Below, piece after piece: positions 26,936 to 35,861 of a stretch of 38,692 nucleotides of DNA. Below the pieces are notes generated by a model. The model saw nothing but the letters and a program-made list of their open reading frames with translations, ran no database searches and was not told the DNA's origin. The translations under genes were made by a program, and so were the position numbers. This DNA is from Balneolaceae bacterium. Lineage in GTDB: Bacteria; Bacteroidota; Rhodothermia; Balneolales; Balneolaceae. The stretch covers positions 1 to 38,692 of the forward strand of contig SLJB01000001.1 of NCBI GenBank assembly GCA_007135335.1, in the 5' to 3' direction. Positions within the stretch are counted from its first letter, which is position 1. Each line of letters starts with the position of its first letter.

Positions 26936-27332
26936 TAAATTTTACTTTTTCAAGCGCTTCTTCAAGTTGGGTCTCTGTAATGGATCCATGGGATGCCTGC
27001 CACAAGACAACCCCGTTATATATTAATAATGCCTGTGGCGACTCATGACGTACACCGGTTTGCTGCTCAATAAAGTTCGAAAGATCTCTGCTTTGCCGAA
27101 CCTCAACAAAATGATATGTAATTGCATCTTGCCGGTTTTGCATCAGAGACTCAATGCTTTTTTTGGAGAAAAAACAGATTCCGCAGCTGTTACTGTGCTT
27201 ATAAAGAATGTGAACTCCCGCATTCGGTTCAAAAACGTGCCGTAAATCATCCAGAGATTCAGGAAAGGTCCATTTGTCCAGCCTAGGTGAAGTATTCCCC
27301 ATTAATCCTCTTAGTCCATTTAAAAAACTCAT
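26928..27332 (-). CDS. ytxJ: YtxJ-type bacillithiol-system thioredoxin-like protein
   Basis: A 134-aa thioredoxin-fold protein of the YtxJ family, which removes bacillithiol from proteins (bacilliredoxin-like) in the cytoplasm. Family marks are LYKHSNSC at the active site and TGVRHESPQALLIYNG (about 92-107), followed by WQASHGSIT. The usual YtxJ active site is CPIS with one Cys; here it is CGIC (Cys50, Cys53), a dithiol pair like thioredoxin. It starts 9 nt after the YciO-type gene on the same strand, so the two are probably one transcript, and overlaps mtnA by 8 nt at the 3' end. Partner thiol is inferred from the family. Confidence 0.82.
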   Translation of the reverse strand: MSFLNGLRGLMGNTSPRLDKWTFPESLDDLRHVFEPNAGVHILYKHSNSCGICFFSKKSIESLMQNRQDAITYHFVEVRQSRDLSNFIEQQTGVRHESPQALLIYNGVVLWQASHGSITETQLEEALEKVKFTN

Positions 27333-27341
27333 GCAAAATAA

Positions 27342-28019
27342 TTATGATGTGGCAGTTTCTGCTAACTGCATTCCCTGAAGAGCAATGGCTTCCATCAAGC
27401 GATCCATGCCAAGCCCTTCTCGTATGATAATTGGGTCTGGTCCTGTAAGATCAAGCACAGTGGTTTCCTGTGCTTCCAAAGGCTCCTGATTATCAATTGT
27501 TACATCTACAATATTATCGAAGCGGCTGAGAAATAGTTCCCTGTCGCCATCTCCCGGATGGCCATACTCAACTCCGGGAAGTTTTGCTGTAATGGCAATC
27601 ACCGGTCTGTCCAGCTCTTTTATCATTTCGAGGCAGATAGGGTAGTCGGGCACACGTATACCAACGGTTCTTTTTTTAGGATGAGTAAGCAGACGCGGCA
27701 CTTCGCGTGTTGATGGCAATATAAACGTATATGGGCCAGGAATGAGGCGCTTAATAAGCTTAAAATTATCGTCCGATAATAACCCGAATGTTGCTGCATG
27801 CTCCAGACTGTAACACATAACTGTGAGATGAGCGCGTTTTCCGAGCTGCCTGATTTGGCGTATCCGGTCGATTCCTTTTTTGTTTTTGTAATCGCAGACT
27901 AATGCATACTGGCTGTCAGTGGGAATCAGTGCCACACCACTATTTATCAATTCGTCGGTGAGTTCAAATATCTTTTTCTTATGAGGATTATCAGGATGAA
28001 TTTGAATTCGGGTTGCCAT
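27342..28019 (-). CDS. yciO: YciO/TsaC-family L-threonylcarbamoyladenylate synthase-like protein
   Basis: A 225-aa YrdC-fold protein. It resembles the YciO branch: the N-terminal IQIHPDNPHKKKI, LIPTDSQYALVC, RIRQIRQLGKRAHLTVMC, PGPYTFILPSTREVPRLL and the C-terminal TTVLDLTGPDPIIIREGLG follow E. coli YciO closely. YrdC/Sua5/TsaC enzymes make threonylcarbamoyl-AMP for tRNA t6A modification; YciO is a paralogue with reported weak activity, so it may not be the main t6A enzyme. It leads a leftward pair with ytxJ and is divergent from the UPF0173 gene. Start ATG at 28019 gives a normal N-terminus. Confidence 0.88.
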   Translation of the reverse strand: MATRIQIHPDNPHKKKIFELTDELINSGVALIPTDSQYALVCDYKNKKGIDRIRQIRQLGKRAHLTVMCYSLEHAATFGLLSDDNFKLIKRLIPGPYTFILPSTREVPRLLTHPKKRTVGIRVPDYPICLEMIKELDRPVIAITAKLPGVEYGHPGDGDRELFLSRFDNIVDVTIDNQEPLEAQETTVLDLTGPDPIIIREGLGMDRLMEAIALQGMQLAETATS

Positions 28020-28180
28020 AATTATGCCATCTTTATGTTATGTATTTTAATTTATACCCTGTTGCATCGGGATACGATTTCAATATTCTTCATTTATAAT
28101 GTAACTACTTGAATAACAATTTCAATTAAATAATGAAAGAGTTCTGATGTACTCAGTAAATGGAGAACATATAATTAATT

Positions 28181-28210
28181 TCCAACGAATTGATTAATCA
28201 ATTTGTTGGA
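28181..28210. promoter_or_regulatory. 30-bp near-perfect palindrome upstream of the UPF0173 gene
   Basis: The half-sites TCCAACGAATTGATT (28181-28195) and AATCAATTTGTTGGA (28196-28210) are reverse complements with a single mismatch and no spacer. It ends 38 bp before the start of the UPF0173 gene and about 160 bp upstream of the yciO start. Length and symmetry point to a binding site for a dimeric regulator, probably repressing the rightward gene; an RNA hairpin is also possible. Confidence 0.55.
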
Positions 28211-28248
28211 TAAAATAAGTAACTACTAACGAATAAAAAGGAACGGAT

Positions 28249-28953
28249 ATGGAAACAAAAATTAAAGCGTGGTGGTTGGGTCATTCAGCAATTCGCATTG
28301 AATCGCAAAACGGAAGTGTAATATATATTGATCCCTTCTTATCAGAGAATCCAACCACACCTGATGAATTTAAAAACCCGGATGATGTGGATTACATTCT
28401 TCTCACTCATGGGCACGAAGATCATGTGGGTGATACACTTGAAATTGCCGAAAAAACAGGTTGCAAGGTTGTTTCGCAGGTTGAATTATCTCATTTGCTC
28501 AAAAAACAGGGTCTAAAAGAAGATCAGCGAATTGAATTTAACAAGGGCGGAACAGTTGAGTTTGATGATTTTTCAGTAACCCTTGTCCATGCAAATCACA
28601 GCTCATCCTTCGGGGGAGAATATGCCGGTGAAGCAGGTGGCCTGATTCTCTCTTTTGAAGATGATATCTGTTTTTATCACATGGGTGATACGAACATCTT
28701 CGGCGATTTAGAGCTCTACCGAGAGCTTTATGTACCGCATGTTGTGGCTGTACCCATCGGCGATCACTACACAATGGGGCCTGAAGAAGCAGCTCTGTGC
28801 TGTGAAATGCTGGAAGCTGAGCTTGCTGTTCCCATTCACTATGGTACGTTTCCGGTTTTAACAGGGTCACCTGACGACTTCAAAAATTTTACAGAAGACA
28901 TCACCGATACCGAAGTTGCTTTACCAAAACCGGGTGAAAAATTTCTTGGGTAA
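28249..28953 (+). CDS. UPF0173 metallo-beta-lactamase-fold hydrolase
   Basis: A 234-aa member of the UPF0173 metal-dependent hydrolase family. The metal-binding motif THGHEDHVGD (H54, H56, D58, H59) is intact, as are the later MGDTNIFGD and PIHYGTFP (His near 209) that complete the dinuclear site. It lacks a signal peptide, so it is cytoplasmic. AAAGGAACGGAT before the ATG gives a reasonable ribosome-binding site. It is followed by a strong terminator and preceded by a long palindrome, so it is probably a single-gene transcript under its own control. Substrate is unknown. Confidence 0.93.
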   Translation: METKIKAWWLGHSAIRIESQNGSVIYIDPFLSENPTTPDEFKNPDDVDYILLTHGHEDHVGDTLEIAEKTGCKVVSQVELSHLLKKQGLKEDQRIEFNKGGTVEFDDFSVTLVHANHSSSFGGEYAGEAGGLILSFEDDICFYHMGDTNIFGDLELYRELYVPHVVAVPIGDHYTMGPEEAALCCEMLEAELAVPIHYGTFPVLTGSPDDFKNFTEDITDTEVALPKPGEKFLG

Positions 28954-28985
28954 ACATCTCTTATAAGTTCAATCTTAAAAATAGC

Positions 28986-29027
28986 AGGTTCACATGAAAC
29001 AACAATTTCGTGTGAACCTTTTTTTTT
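28986..29027 (+). terminator. Strong intrinsic terminator, probably bidirectional
   Basis: A 14-bp stem (AGGTTCACATGAAA at 28986-28999 with TTTCGTGTGAACCT at 29006-29019, one G-T wobble) with loop CAACAA is followed by a run of nine T. It ends the UPF0173 transcript. On the other strand the stem is followed by GCTATTTTT, so it may also stop the leftward DUF420 transcript, whose stop codon is 10 bp away. Confidence 0.9.
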
Positions 29028-29037
29028 GAAATTCCGC

Positions 29038-29607
29038 CTAAACGTATGCATTTAGCATAAAGAAAATAACAACACCTGTAATGGATACATAGAGCCAGAT
29101 AGGAAATGTCCACTTCGAAACTTTTCTGTGGGTGCTGAATTTTCCTGAAAAAGCAAAATAGTAGCTGGTTAACACAAGCGGTACAACAAAAGCTGAAAGT
29201 ATAATATGCGATATTAATATAGAGAAATATACCGGCCTGATGGCTCCTTCTCCCGGAAAAGGGGTATGCCCCACAAAATTATGATACAGCAGATAACTCA
29301 CCAGAAACAGGCTTGATGTGATGAAAGCTGTAAGCATAAGTTTCATATGAGTTATATACTTCTTCTGTTTGATGGCCCAGAATCCGCCAAGAATTAAAAA
29401 AGTACTGATACTGTTAAGTAGAGCATTCAAAGCCGGCAGTTGATATACCCAGCTTGCTGTGTCTTCGGCCGTTTCGCGAAAATAGAGCAGGTAGATCAGA
29501 AACAGGAATGCAAGAGTGCTGATCAACAGGATTGCTGCAAGAGCCTTTTTTACACTAATTTCCTTTAAAAATTGCACCGTAAGTTGTTCACTTAATGACG
29601 AGTCCAT
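29038..29607 (-). CDS. DUF420 membrane protein (CtaM/YozB-like)
   Basis: A 189-aa protein with five hydrophobic helices. Family marks are THMKLMLTAFITSSLFLVSYLLYHNFVG (about 91-118), FSILISHIILSAFVVPLVL and the C-terminal THRKVSKWTFPIWLYVSITGVVIFFML. DUF420 proteins include CtaM/YozB, needed for maturation of certain haem-copper oxidases in Firmicutes; histidines in the helices are conserved. It is divergent from the ACIII operon across a 439-bp gap, which supports a respiratory assembly role, although that role in this phylum is inferred. The stop is beside the strong terminator. Confidence 0.85.
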   Translation of the reverse strand: MDSSLSEQLTVQFLKEISVKKALAAILLISTLAFLFLIYLLYFRETAEDTASWVYQLPALNALLNSISTFLILGGFWAIKQKKYITHMKLMLTAFITSSLFLVSYLLYHNFVGHTPFPGEGAIRPVYFSILISHIILSAFVVPLVLTSYYFAFSGKFSTHRKVSKWTFPIWLYVSITGVVIFFMLNAYV

Positions 29608-30046
29608 ATTATTGATTTAATCTGAATTTCATTTTTTACGCTCAAAAATAGTGTTTAAAACTTAAATTTCCCTCAACCTTTTACCTCGTCTCTGAAATTT
29701 CAGACATACATAAAGAATTGATAATAAATCCAAATGCGGGCTAAAGGTTTGCTAACCTTCTATCATCCAAACCGTTTCAAGTACCATTTTTCCGTAATTC
29801 TAAACTCGTTTTGCCCGCTATTCATTCACAAAAATTTTCGATCGATTTTCAAGCAATTTTCTGATCTGTGCCATATCTTAGACCACAATTTAAAACTGCC
29901 TGACGCTTGCGAGGCGCTCACTATTTAGAATCAGTTTAAATATTGTTGTTCGGCGACTTTGTTCTGTGCGAATATTTTTATATTCGGTACCTTTTCAAGC
30001 TGAAAGCCAAACAACAGCATTTTTAATTAGGTAAAAGACTTTTTAT
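29608..30046. other. 439-bp intergenic region between DUF420 and the ACIII operon
   Basis: A long, AT-rich, mostly unannotated stretch with divergent transcription. It should hold the promoters of both the DUF420 gene and actA. I see a candidate promoter and an 18-bp inverted repeat near 29958-29986. A 64-codon frame at 29734-29928 lacks any protein-family look and I do not count it. No tRNA or known riboswitch was recognised. Confidence 0.6.
29958..29986 (+). promoter_or_regulatory. Candidate ACIII operon promoter with overlapping inverted repeat
   Basis: TTTG at 29958-29961 and TATATTCG at 29979-29986 (17 nt between) resemble the Bacteroidota promoter boxes TTTG and TAnnTTTG, with one mismatch in the second and a slightly short spacer. 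The second box lies in CGAATAT-TTTT-ATATTCG (29969-29986), a perfect 7-bp inverted repeat with a 4-bp loop, which could be an operator for a respiration regulator. The distance to the actA start is 60 bp. Confidence 0.35.
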
Positions 30047-30691
30047 ATGGCTCAGATTTTTCCAAAGTGGACAAATGAAGCACCACGCCGAATACTTGTT
30101 GGTTCAATAGTTTTACTTAATGCCATTGTTTTTGCGGTATGGTATTTTGCCTCACCAGAATTTCTCGATGTGGGCTATGCTCCTGAACAGCCCGTTCCTT
30201 TCAGCCACAGTGTGCACGTTGGACAGCTTGGTATGGATTGCCAATACTGCCACACACAAGTAACCGAATCAAAATATGCCAACATTCCGGCTACTCAAAC
30301 CTGCATGAACTGTCACAGCCAAATCCAAACAGACAGTGAAAATCTTGCCTTGGTTCGCGAAAGCTGGGAGTCCGGTAAGCCCATCGAATGGATTAAAGTA
30401 CACATGCTGCCTGATTACGCATATTTTAACCACGCAGCTCACGTAAATGTTGGTGTGGGTTGTGAATCTTGCCACGGTCGTGTAGACAGAATGGAAGTAG
30501 TATACCAGGCAATGCCCTTAAGTATGGGCTGGTGTTTAGATTGCCACCGTGAACCGGAAAAACATGTAAGGCCGGTATCTGAAGTAACAACAATGGGATA
30601 TGTAGCAGATAATCAGCTTGAACTGGGACGTGAGCTTGTTGCAAAGCATAATATTAATGCTCCGACATACTGCCAGAGCTGCCACTACTGA
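30047..30691 (+). CDS. actA: ACIII subunit ActA, pentahaem cytochrome c
   Basis: First subunit of alternative complex III, the quinol:electron acceptor oxidoreductase that replaces the bc1 complex. It is 214 aa, with one N-terminal membrane helix (about 16-35) and a periplasmic domain with five CxxCH haem sites at 65-69 (CQYCH), 86-90 (CMNCH), 139-143 (CESCH), 163-167 (CLDCH) and 209-213 (CQSCH). The last site ends one residue before the C-terminus. FSHSVHVGQLGMDCQYCH and FNHAAHVNVGVGCESCH resemble NapC-like/c7-type folds. It leads the operon and is 68 nt before actB. Confidence 0.93.
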   Translation: MAQIFPKWTNEAPRRILVGSIVLLNAIVFAVWYFASPEFLDVGYAPEQPVPFSHSVHVGQLGMDCQYCHTQVTESKYANIPATQTCMNCHSQIQTDSENLALVRESWESGKPIEWIKVHMLPDYAYFNHAAHVNVGVGCESCHGRVDRMEVVYQAMPLSMGWCLDCHREPEKHVRPVSEVTTMGYVADNQLELGRELVAKHNINAPTYCQSCHY

Positions 30692-30759
30692 TTCTATCTG
30701 CAGATGACCGTGTAAATTTCTGCACGAAAACGACTTTAAAATAAAACAACCGCCAAGAA

Positions 30760-33700
30760 ATGAGTGATCAGTCGAATCAAACTACTTACTGGAAAAGCTT
30801 AAATGAGCTCGCTCAAAATGAAGAGTATAAAAAATATTCTGAGCGTGAGTTTCCCGAAAATGCTACAGAGCTGACCGACCAGGTATCCAGAAGAAGCTTT
30901 CTCCGGGTAATGGGTGCATCTATTGCGCTTGCAGGATTTGCATCGTGCCGAAAACCTGTTCAAAAAATCCTTCCATACTCCAGGCAGCCTGAGAATTTGG
31001 TTCTTGGAGAGCCTCTGTTCTACGCAACAAGCATGCCTTTTCAGGATAGTGTTACAGGGCTACTCATAACCAATAATGAAGGACGTCCTTCGAAAATTGA
31101 AGGAAATCCTGATCATCCCTCAAGCGCAGGCCGAACAAATATTTACCACCAGGCAAGTGTACTTGGCTTATACGATCCTGACCGCTCAAGATCACCGCGG
31201 CAAAATGGTGAGAATGTAACTAAAGAGGAATTTTATTCCTTTATTCAGACTCATTTTTCTGACAGGGACCGAAATATACTCTTTATCGATGAGGCAACAT
31301 CTTCACCCACATACCATAGAGTAAAAGATCAGATTCTGGATACTTTTGGCAATGCTCAGTGGGTTACTTATGAGCCGTTTTCTGACAACAATGCAATTGA
31401 AGGTACTCAAATTGCTTTTGGCCAGCGGCTTCGCACAGTAAATCACTTTGATCAGGCAGATGTTGTACTTGCCCTCGATGATGATTTCATGAACCCGCAC
31501 TCCGGCAAAAACAGTGTTGAGAGTGCTGTTAAAATTACATCAAGGCGGAAAGTAGAATCCACGGATGATTCTATGTCACGCGTTTATAGTGTTGAGAATG
31601 CCTTTACAAATACCGGTTCATATGCAGATCACAGACTGAGATTGAAATCCTCTCAGATTGCACCATTTGCTTTTGCTCTGGCTGCTAAACTTTCTGAATC
31701 TGTATCCGGCCTCAATGCTTTCAGTGGTGTATCAAACAATTTTTCAACTCATGCATGGATCGAAACACTTGCTGATGACCTGTTAAATTCTCAGGGCAGC
31801 TCAATCATAACCTTGGGAGCAGAACATACACCTGAAGCTCATGCTGCTGTTGCTGCAATGAATACTGCATTAGGAAACAGCGGAAATACGGTAACCTACC
31901 ATTCATTACCATATCGTGAAAACAGAGATGAAAACGAGGCTTTTGTAAACGCTATAAACGAACTTAAAGCCGGAGCTTTCGATACCGTTGTACTGGTTGG
32001 CGGTAATATCGCTTACAATGCCCCTGCGGATCTGGATTTGGTTCAGGCACTCGGCAATGCTGATACTGTAATTCACCTGGCAGATTATTACGATGAAACA
32101 TCGCGGGTGAGCAACTGGCATGTAAACCGTGCACATTATCTGGAAGCATGGGGGGACGGACTCTCATTCACCGGACAACGATCTATCATTCAGCCTCAAA
32201 TTCTACCACTTTTTGACGGGCTCAGTGAAATTGAATTTATAAATACACTTCTTACAGGTGAAGAAAGTACCGGATATGATCTGGTTCAGGAAACCTGGAA
32301 CACTGTATTAACATCCGATTTTACCCGTCAATGGGAAGAAGTACTTCATGATGGAGTAGATTCAGACAGCGAATTTGCTTCTGCTGATGTCTCACTTTCC
32401 GGAAATTTTGGATCGGCGATACAAAATGCACTTTCACAGCAAGCCATTGATGGAATTGAAATTGCCATCAAGCCTGATGTTCGCCTTTTTGATGGGCGAT
32501 TTGCCAATATTGGCTGGCTGCAGGAACTTCCTGAGCCCATGACAAAAATTACATGGGATAATGTTGCATTAATGAGTGCAGCTACCGCAGAAAAAATTGG
32601 AATTGATCCGAAACGAAGCTTCAAAAATAACGATGTTCCGAAAGTAAGAATTTCAGCCGGTGGTACAACTATTGAAATAGCAGCCTGGGTAGAACCGGGA
32701 CACGCCGATGATTCAATTACACTTACCGTTGGTTATGGCCGTGAAAATGTAGGCCGAGTTGCCGATGGGGTGGGTGTTGATACGTATCCGCTCCGAACTA
32801 CCGATAATATGTTTATCCGGGCTGCAACTGTAGAGCCAACAGGTACAACTTACGAAATAGCCTCTGTTCAGGATCACCACACTCTTGAAGGGCGTGATAT
32901 GATTCGAACTGCCACTCTGGATCAGTACAAAGAAACTCCGGACTTTGCTTCCTTTGCAAATTTTCATGGATTTGAAGTACCCGGCCTCAAAGAAGCTGAA
33001 GTTCTCGGCACAGCTGAACAAGGACCCATTTCATTGTTTACAGAACAATATGGGCCTGAACATCAGCCACAATGGGGAATGACCATCGACCTGAACTCAT
33101 GTTTTGGCTGTGGAGTGTGTACCATTGCCTGTCAGGCAGAAAATAACATCCCTGTTATCGGAAAGCGCGAAGTTGGCAGGAGAAGAGCCATGCACTGGAT
33201 CAGAACGGATCGCTATTATGAAGGCGATCCAGACAATCCAACAGCATATCACCAGCCCGTTCCCTGTATGCATTGCGAACTTGCCCCTTGCGAGCAGGTT
33301 TGCCCGGTTGCTGCAACCACTCACAGTGAAGATGGCATCAATCAGATGACATACAACAGGTGCATCGGTACAAGATATTGCGCTAACAACTGTCCGTTCA
33401 AAGTTAGAAGATTCAACTTCTTCAACTACACAAAAGAATATTTAACCACAGGCGACGATCCCGAGATCATACAAATGGCTATGAATCCGGAAGTTACCGT
33501 CCGTTTCCGTGGTGTTATCGAGAAGTGCACGTACTGTGTGCAGAGAGTTAACCGCGGTAAAATCAAATCAAAGATTGCTACCGGTTCAAGAAAGCCTGAA
33601 GATGGTGCAGTGAAGACAGCCTGCCAGCAGGCATGCCCGGCCAATGCAATCTCATTTGGTGATTTGACCGATAACAACAGTGAAGTCTCAAGAAATAAGC

Positions 33701-33798
33701 GTAACGACAGAAATTATGTAATGCTCGAAGAGATGAATGTTCGTCCAAGAACATCGTATCTGGCAAAACTAACTAATAAAAACCCTGAATTAGCATAA
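30760..33798 (+). CDS. actB: ACIII subunit ActB, molybdopterin-like plus iron-sulfur protein
   Basis: A 1012-aa periplasmic electron-transfer subunit. A Tat motif SRRSFLR (43-49) is followed by a hydrophobic stretch and lipobox-like GFASC (Cys63), so it is probably exported folded and lipid-anchored. Residues about 70-750 form a divergent molybdopterin-oxidoreductase-like domain; in ACIII this lacks a molybdenum centre. The C-terminal part (about 770-1012) holds the iron-sulfur clusters: CFGCGVCTIAC (C781, C784, C787, C791), CMHCELAPCEQVCPV (from C836), CIGTRYCANNCPF and CTYCVQR with CQQACPANAISF. That is enough Cys for three 4Fe-4S clusters plus a 3Fe-4S, as in known ActB. Electrons pass from the membrane quinol subunits to ActA/ActE. 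Confidence 0.95.
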   Translation: MSDQSNQTTYWKSLNELAQNEEYKKYSEREFPENATELTDQVSRRSFLRVMGASIALAGFASCRKPVQKILPYSRQPENLVLGEPLFYATSMPFQDSVTGLLITNNEGRPSKIEGNPDHPSSAGRTNIYHQASVLGLYDPDRSRSPRQNGENVTKEEFYSFIQTHFSDRDRNILFIDEATSSPTYHRVKDQILDTFGNAQWVTYEPFSDNNAIEGTQIAFGQRLRTVNHFDQADVVLALDDDFMNPHSGKNSVESAVKITSRRKVESTDDSMSRVYSVENAFTNTGSYADHRLRLKSSQIAPFAFALAAKLSESVSGLNAFSGVSNNFSTHAWIETLADDLLNSQGSSIITLGAEHTPEAHAAVAAMNTALGNSGNTVTYHSLPYRENRDENEAFVNAINELKAGAFDTVVLVGGNIAYNAPADLDLVQALGNADTVIHLADYYDETSRVSNWHVNRAHYLEAWGDGLSFTGQRSIIQPQILPLFDGLSEIEFINTLLTGEESTGYDLVQETWNTVLTSDFTRQWEEVLHDGVDSDSEFASADVSLSGNFGSAIQNALSQQAIDGIEIAIKPDVRLFDGRFANIGWLQELPEPMTKITWDNVALMSAATAEKIGIDPKRSFKNNDVPKVRISAGGTTIEIAAWVEPGHADDSITLTVGYGRENVGRVADGVGVDTYPLRTTDNMFIRAATVEPTGTTYEIASVQDHHTLEGRDMIRTATLDQYKETPDFASFANFHGFEVPGLKEAEVLGTAEQGPISLFTEQYGPEHQPQWGMTIDLNSCFGCGVCTIACQAENNIPVIGKREVGRRRAMHWIRTDRYYEGDPDNPTAYHQPVPCMHCELAPCEQVCPVAATTHSEDGINQMTYNRCIGTRYCANNCPFKVRRFNFFNYTKEYLTTGDDPEIIQMAMNPEVTVRFRGVIEKCTYCVQRVNRGKIKSKIATGSRKPEDGAVKTACQQACPANAISFGDLTDNNSEVSRNKRNDRNYVMLEEMNVRPRTSYLAKLTNKNPELA

Positions 33799-33832
33799 TT
33801 CATAAAGGATATATAATCGCAACGATCTGAAC

Positions 33833-35260
33833 ATGAGTAAAACGTACGAATACGTTCCGGAGCCCGCTCTTGTAAAGGGTAATCACGACTTCAAGGATAT
33901 TACGGCAATGGTTACAGATATTAATCTGAGACCAACGCCCAAAGCATGGTACATTGCTTTTGGAATATCGAATTTGTTATTACTTCTTCTGCTGGTATCC
34001 ATAGCCTATCTTTTTTGGGAAGGAACAGGTATCTGGGGATTGAATCAGCCCGTAGGTTGGGGCTGGGCCATCATTAATTTTGTTTGGTGGGTTGGTATTG
34101 GCCATGCCGGTACTTTGATCTCCGCGATTCTTTTCCTCTTCCGGCAGGGATGGCGAACAGCCATTAACCGGTTTGCCGAGGCTATGACCATCTTCGCTGT
34201 GATGTGTGCGGGTATCTTCCCAGCTATCCACGTTGGACGTATCTGGGTGATTTACTGGGTATTCCCTATCCCGAATCAGATGGCTATGTGGCCAAACTTC
34301 AACAGTCCGCTCTTGTGGGATGTGTTCGCTGTATCCACCTATTTCACGGTTTCTTTATTATTCTGGTATGTTGGATTGGTACCTGATTTTGCTACGCTAC
34401 GAGACAGAATTAAGAGCAAATTTGGGAAACTATTATACGGTACTCTTGCCCTGGGCTGGAGAGGCAGTAACCGGCACTGGTGGAATTATGAAAAATCGTA
34501 CATGATTCTTGCCGGCCTTGCAACTCCGCTTGTACTCTCTGTACACACAATTGTATCCTTCGACTTTGCCGTTTCTATTATTCCCGGATGGCACACAACT
34601 ATTTTCCCGCCCTATTTTGTGGCCGGTGCTGTGTTCTCCGGATTCGCCATGGTACTGACACTCATGATTATCTGTAGAAAGATTTATAAACTCGAAGATA
34701 TCATGACAGTAGACCATATCGAGAAGATGAACATCATTATTCTTGTTACAGGTTCTATGGTAGGCTTTGCCTATGCAATGGAGTTCTTTATTGCATGGTA
34801 CGGCGGCGTTGAATATGAAAAAGCCATCTTTATTATACGTGCCACAGGTCCTTATGCCTGGGCGTATTGGATTATGGTAACCTGTAATGTGTTATCACCA
34901 CAGTTCTTCTGGTCTAAGAAATTACGGCGAAGCGTAGGCTTCACCTTCTTTATTTCGATAGTTGTGAACATAGGCATGTGGTTTGAGCGATTTGTAATTG
35001 CAGTGACCTCACTTTCTACCGACTTTTTGCCATCATCTTGGGGTTACTACTCTCCCACTTTTTGGGATGTGATAACCTACATCGGCACATTCGGTTTGTT
35101 CTTCACTTTCTTCCTGCTCTTCCTTCGGTTCCTCCCGATGGTTGCTGTTGCAGAGCTGAAAGGTGTTATGCCACAAGCTGATCCTCACAATTATGACGAC
35201 AATGGCAATTACGTTCCGCCCAAAGTTGTAATACCGGAACCAAATCGTAAATCTGTTTAA
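33833..35260 (+). CDS. actC: ACIII subunit ActC, NrfD-like quinol-binding membrane protein
   Basis: A 475-aa NrfD/PsrC-type integral membrane subunit with about ten helices. It lies 34 nt after actB. Typical residues include [29 protein letters not shown] (near 85-113), [49 protein letters not shown] (near 125-173) and [38 protein letters not shown]. Conserved His, Asp and Arg residues in these helices line the quinol site and proposed proton half-channel of ACIII. ActC contacts the ActB iron-sulfur domain. Confidence 0.95.
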   Translation: MSKTYEYVPEPALVKGNHDFKDITAMVTDINLRPTPKAWYIAFGISNLLLLLLLVSIAYLFWEGTGIWGLNQPVGWGWAIINFVWWVGIGHAGTLISAILFLFRQGWRTAINRFAEAMTIFAVMCAGIFPAIHVGRIWVIYWVFPIPNQMAMWPNFNSPLLWDVFAVSTYFTVSLLFWYVGLVPDFATLRDRIKSKFGKLLYGTLALGWRGSNRHWWNYEKSYMILAGLATPLVLSVHTIVSFDFAVSIIPGWHTTIFPPYFVAGAVFSGFAMVLTLMIICRKIYKLEDIMTVDHIEKMNIIILVTGSMVGFAYAMEFFIAWYGGVEYEKAIFIIRATGPYAWAYWIMVTCNVLSPQFFWSKKLRRSVGFTFFISIVVNIGMWFERFVIAVTSLSTDFLPSSWGYYSPTFWDVITYIGTFGLFFTFFLLFLRFLPMVAVAELKGVMPQADPHNYDDNGNYVPPKVVIPEPNRKSV

Positions 35261-35270
35261 CTATTTTCCG

Positions 35271-35822
35271 ATGAAAAAAGAAACTTCAGATAACAAACTT
35301 TACGGTATACTTGCCGAATTCAGAAACCCGAAAGAGTTGATTGACGCTGCAAAGGTCATTAACGACAATGGTTATCGGAATTACGACACTTTCAGTCCGT
35401 TCCCCATACACGGAATGGACAGAGCCATGAGCCTCAAAAAATCAAAACTCGGCTGGATTGTTGCCGGGCACGGCCTGGCAGGCTTAACCGGTGCCTTTGC
35501 AATGATCTATTATATGATGGTGTATGACTATCCGCTTAACATCAGCGGTAAATCACTGATGAATATTCCGGCGTGGATTCCTGTGATATTTGAATTAACC
35601 GTTCTGCTTTCAGCTTTTGGGGCGGTTTTCGGTATGTTCTTTTTAAATGGACTTCCAAAATTGAATCATCCGTTATTCAATTCAGAAAATTTCAAAAAAG
35701 CAACTGATGATGGTTTCTTTGTCTGTATAGAAACGGAAGATCCGCAGTTTGATGACGAAAAAGTGCACCAGCTACTGTCAGGAGTCGGTGCCACAAATAT
35801 TGAAAAGATATTCGATGAGTAA
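35271..35822 (+). CDS. actD: ACIII subunit ActD (DUF3341)
   Basis: A 183-aa protein with a cytoplasmic ferredoxin-like N-terminus (LYGILAEFRNPKELIDAAKVINDNGYRNYDTFSPFPIHGMD), two membrane helices (about 62-84 and 98-125) and a cytoplasmic C-terminal segment (FFVCIETEDPQFDDEKV). This is the DUF3341 layout of ActD. It starts 10 nt after actC, so translation is probably coupled. It carries no cofactor and has a structural role in the complex. Confidence 0.94.
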   Translation: MKKETSDNKLYGILAEFRNPKELIDAAKVINDNGYRNYDTFSPFPIHGMDRAMSLKKSKLGWIVAGHGLAGLTGAFAMIYYMMVYDYPLNISGKSLMNIPAWIPVIFELTVLLSAFGAVFGMFFLNGLPKLNHPLFNSENFKKATDDGFFVCIETEDPQFDDEKVHQLLSGVGATNIEKIFDE

Positions 35823-35861
35823 TTCATCACTAAACTTAATTTCTCAAGATCGATTCAACGT

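Noticed and set aside
29734-29928. 64-codon frame in the gap before actA
   Set aside because: The peptide has no recognisable family features, the region is AT-rich and promoter-like, and there is no ribosome-binding site; it is probably chance.
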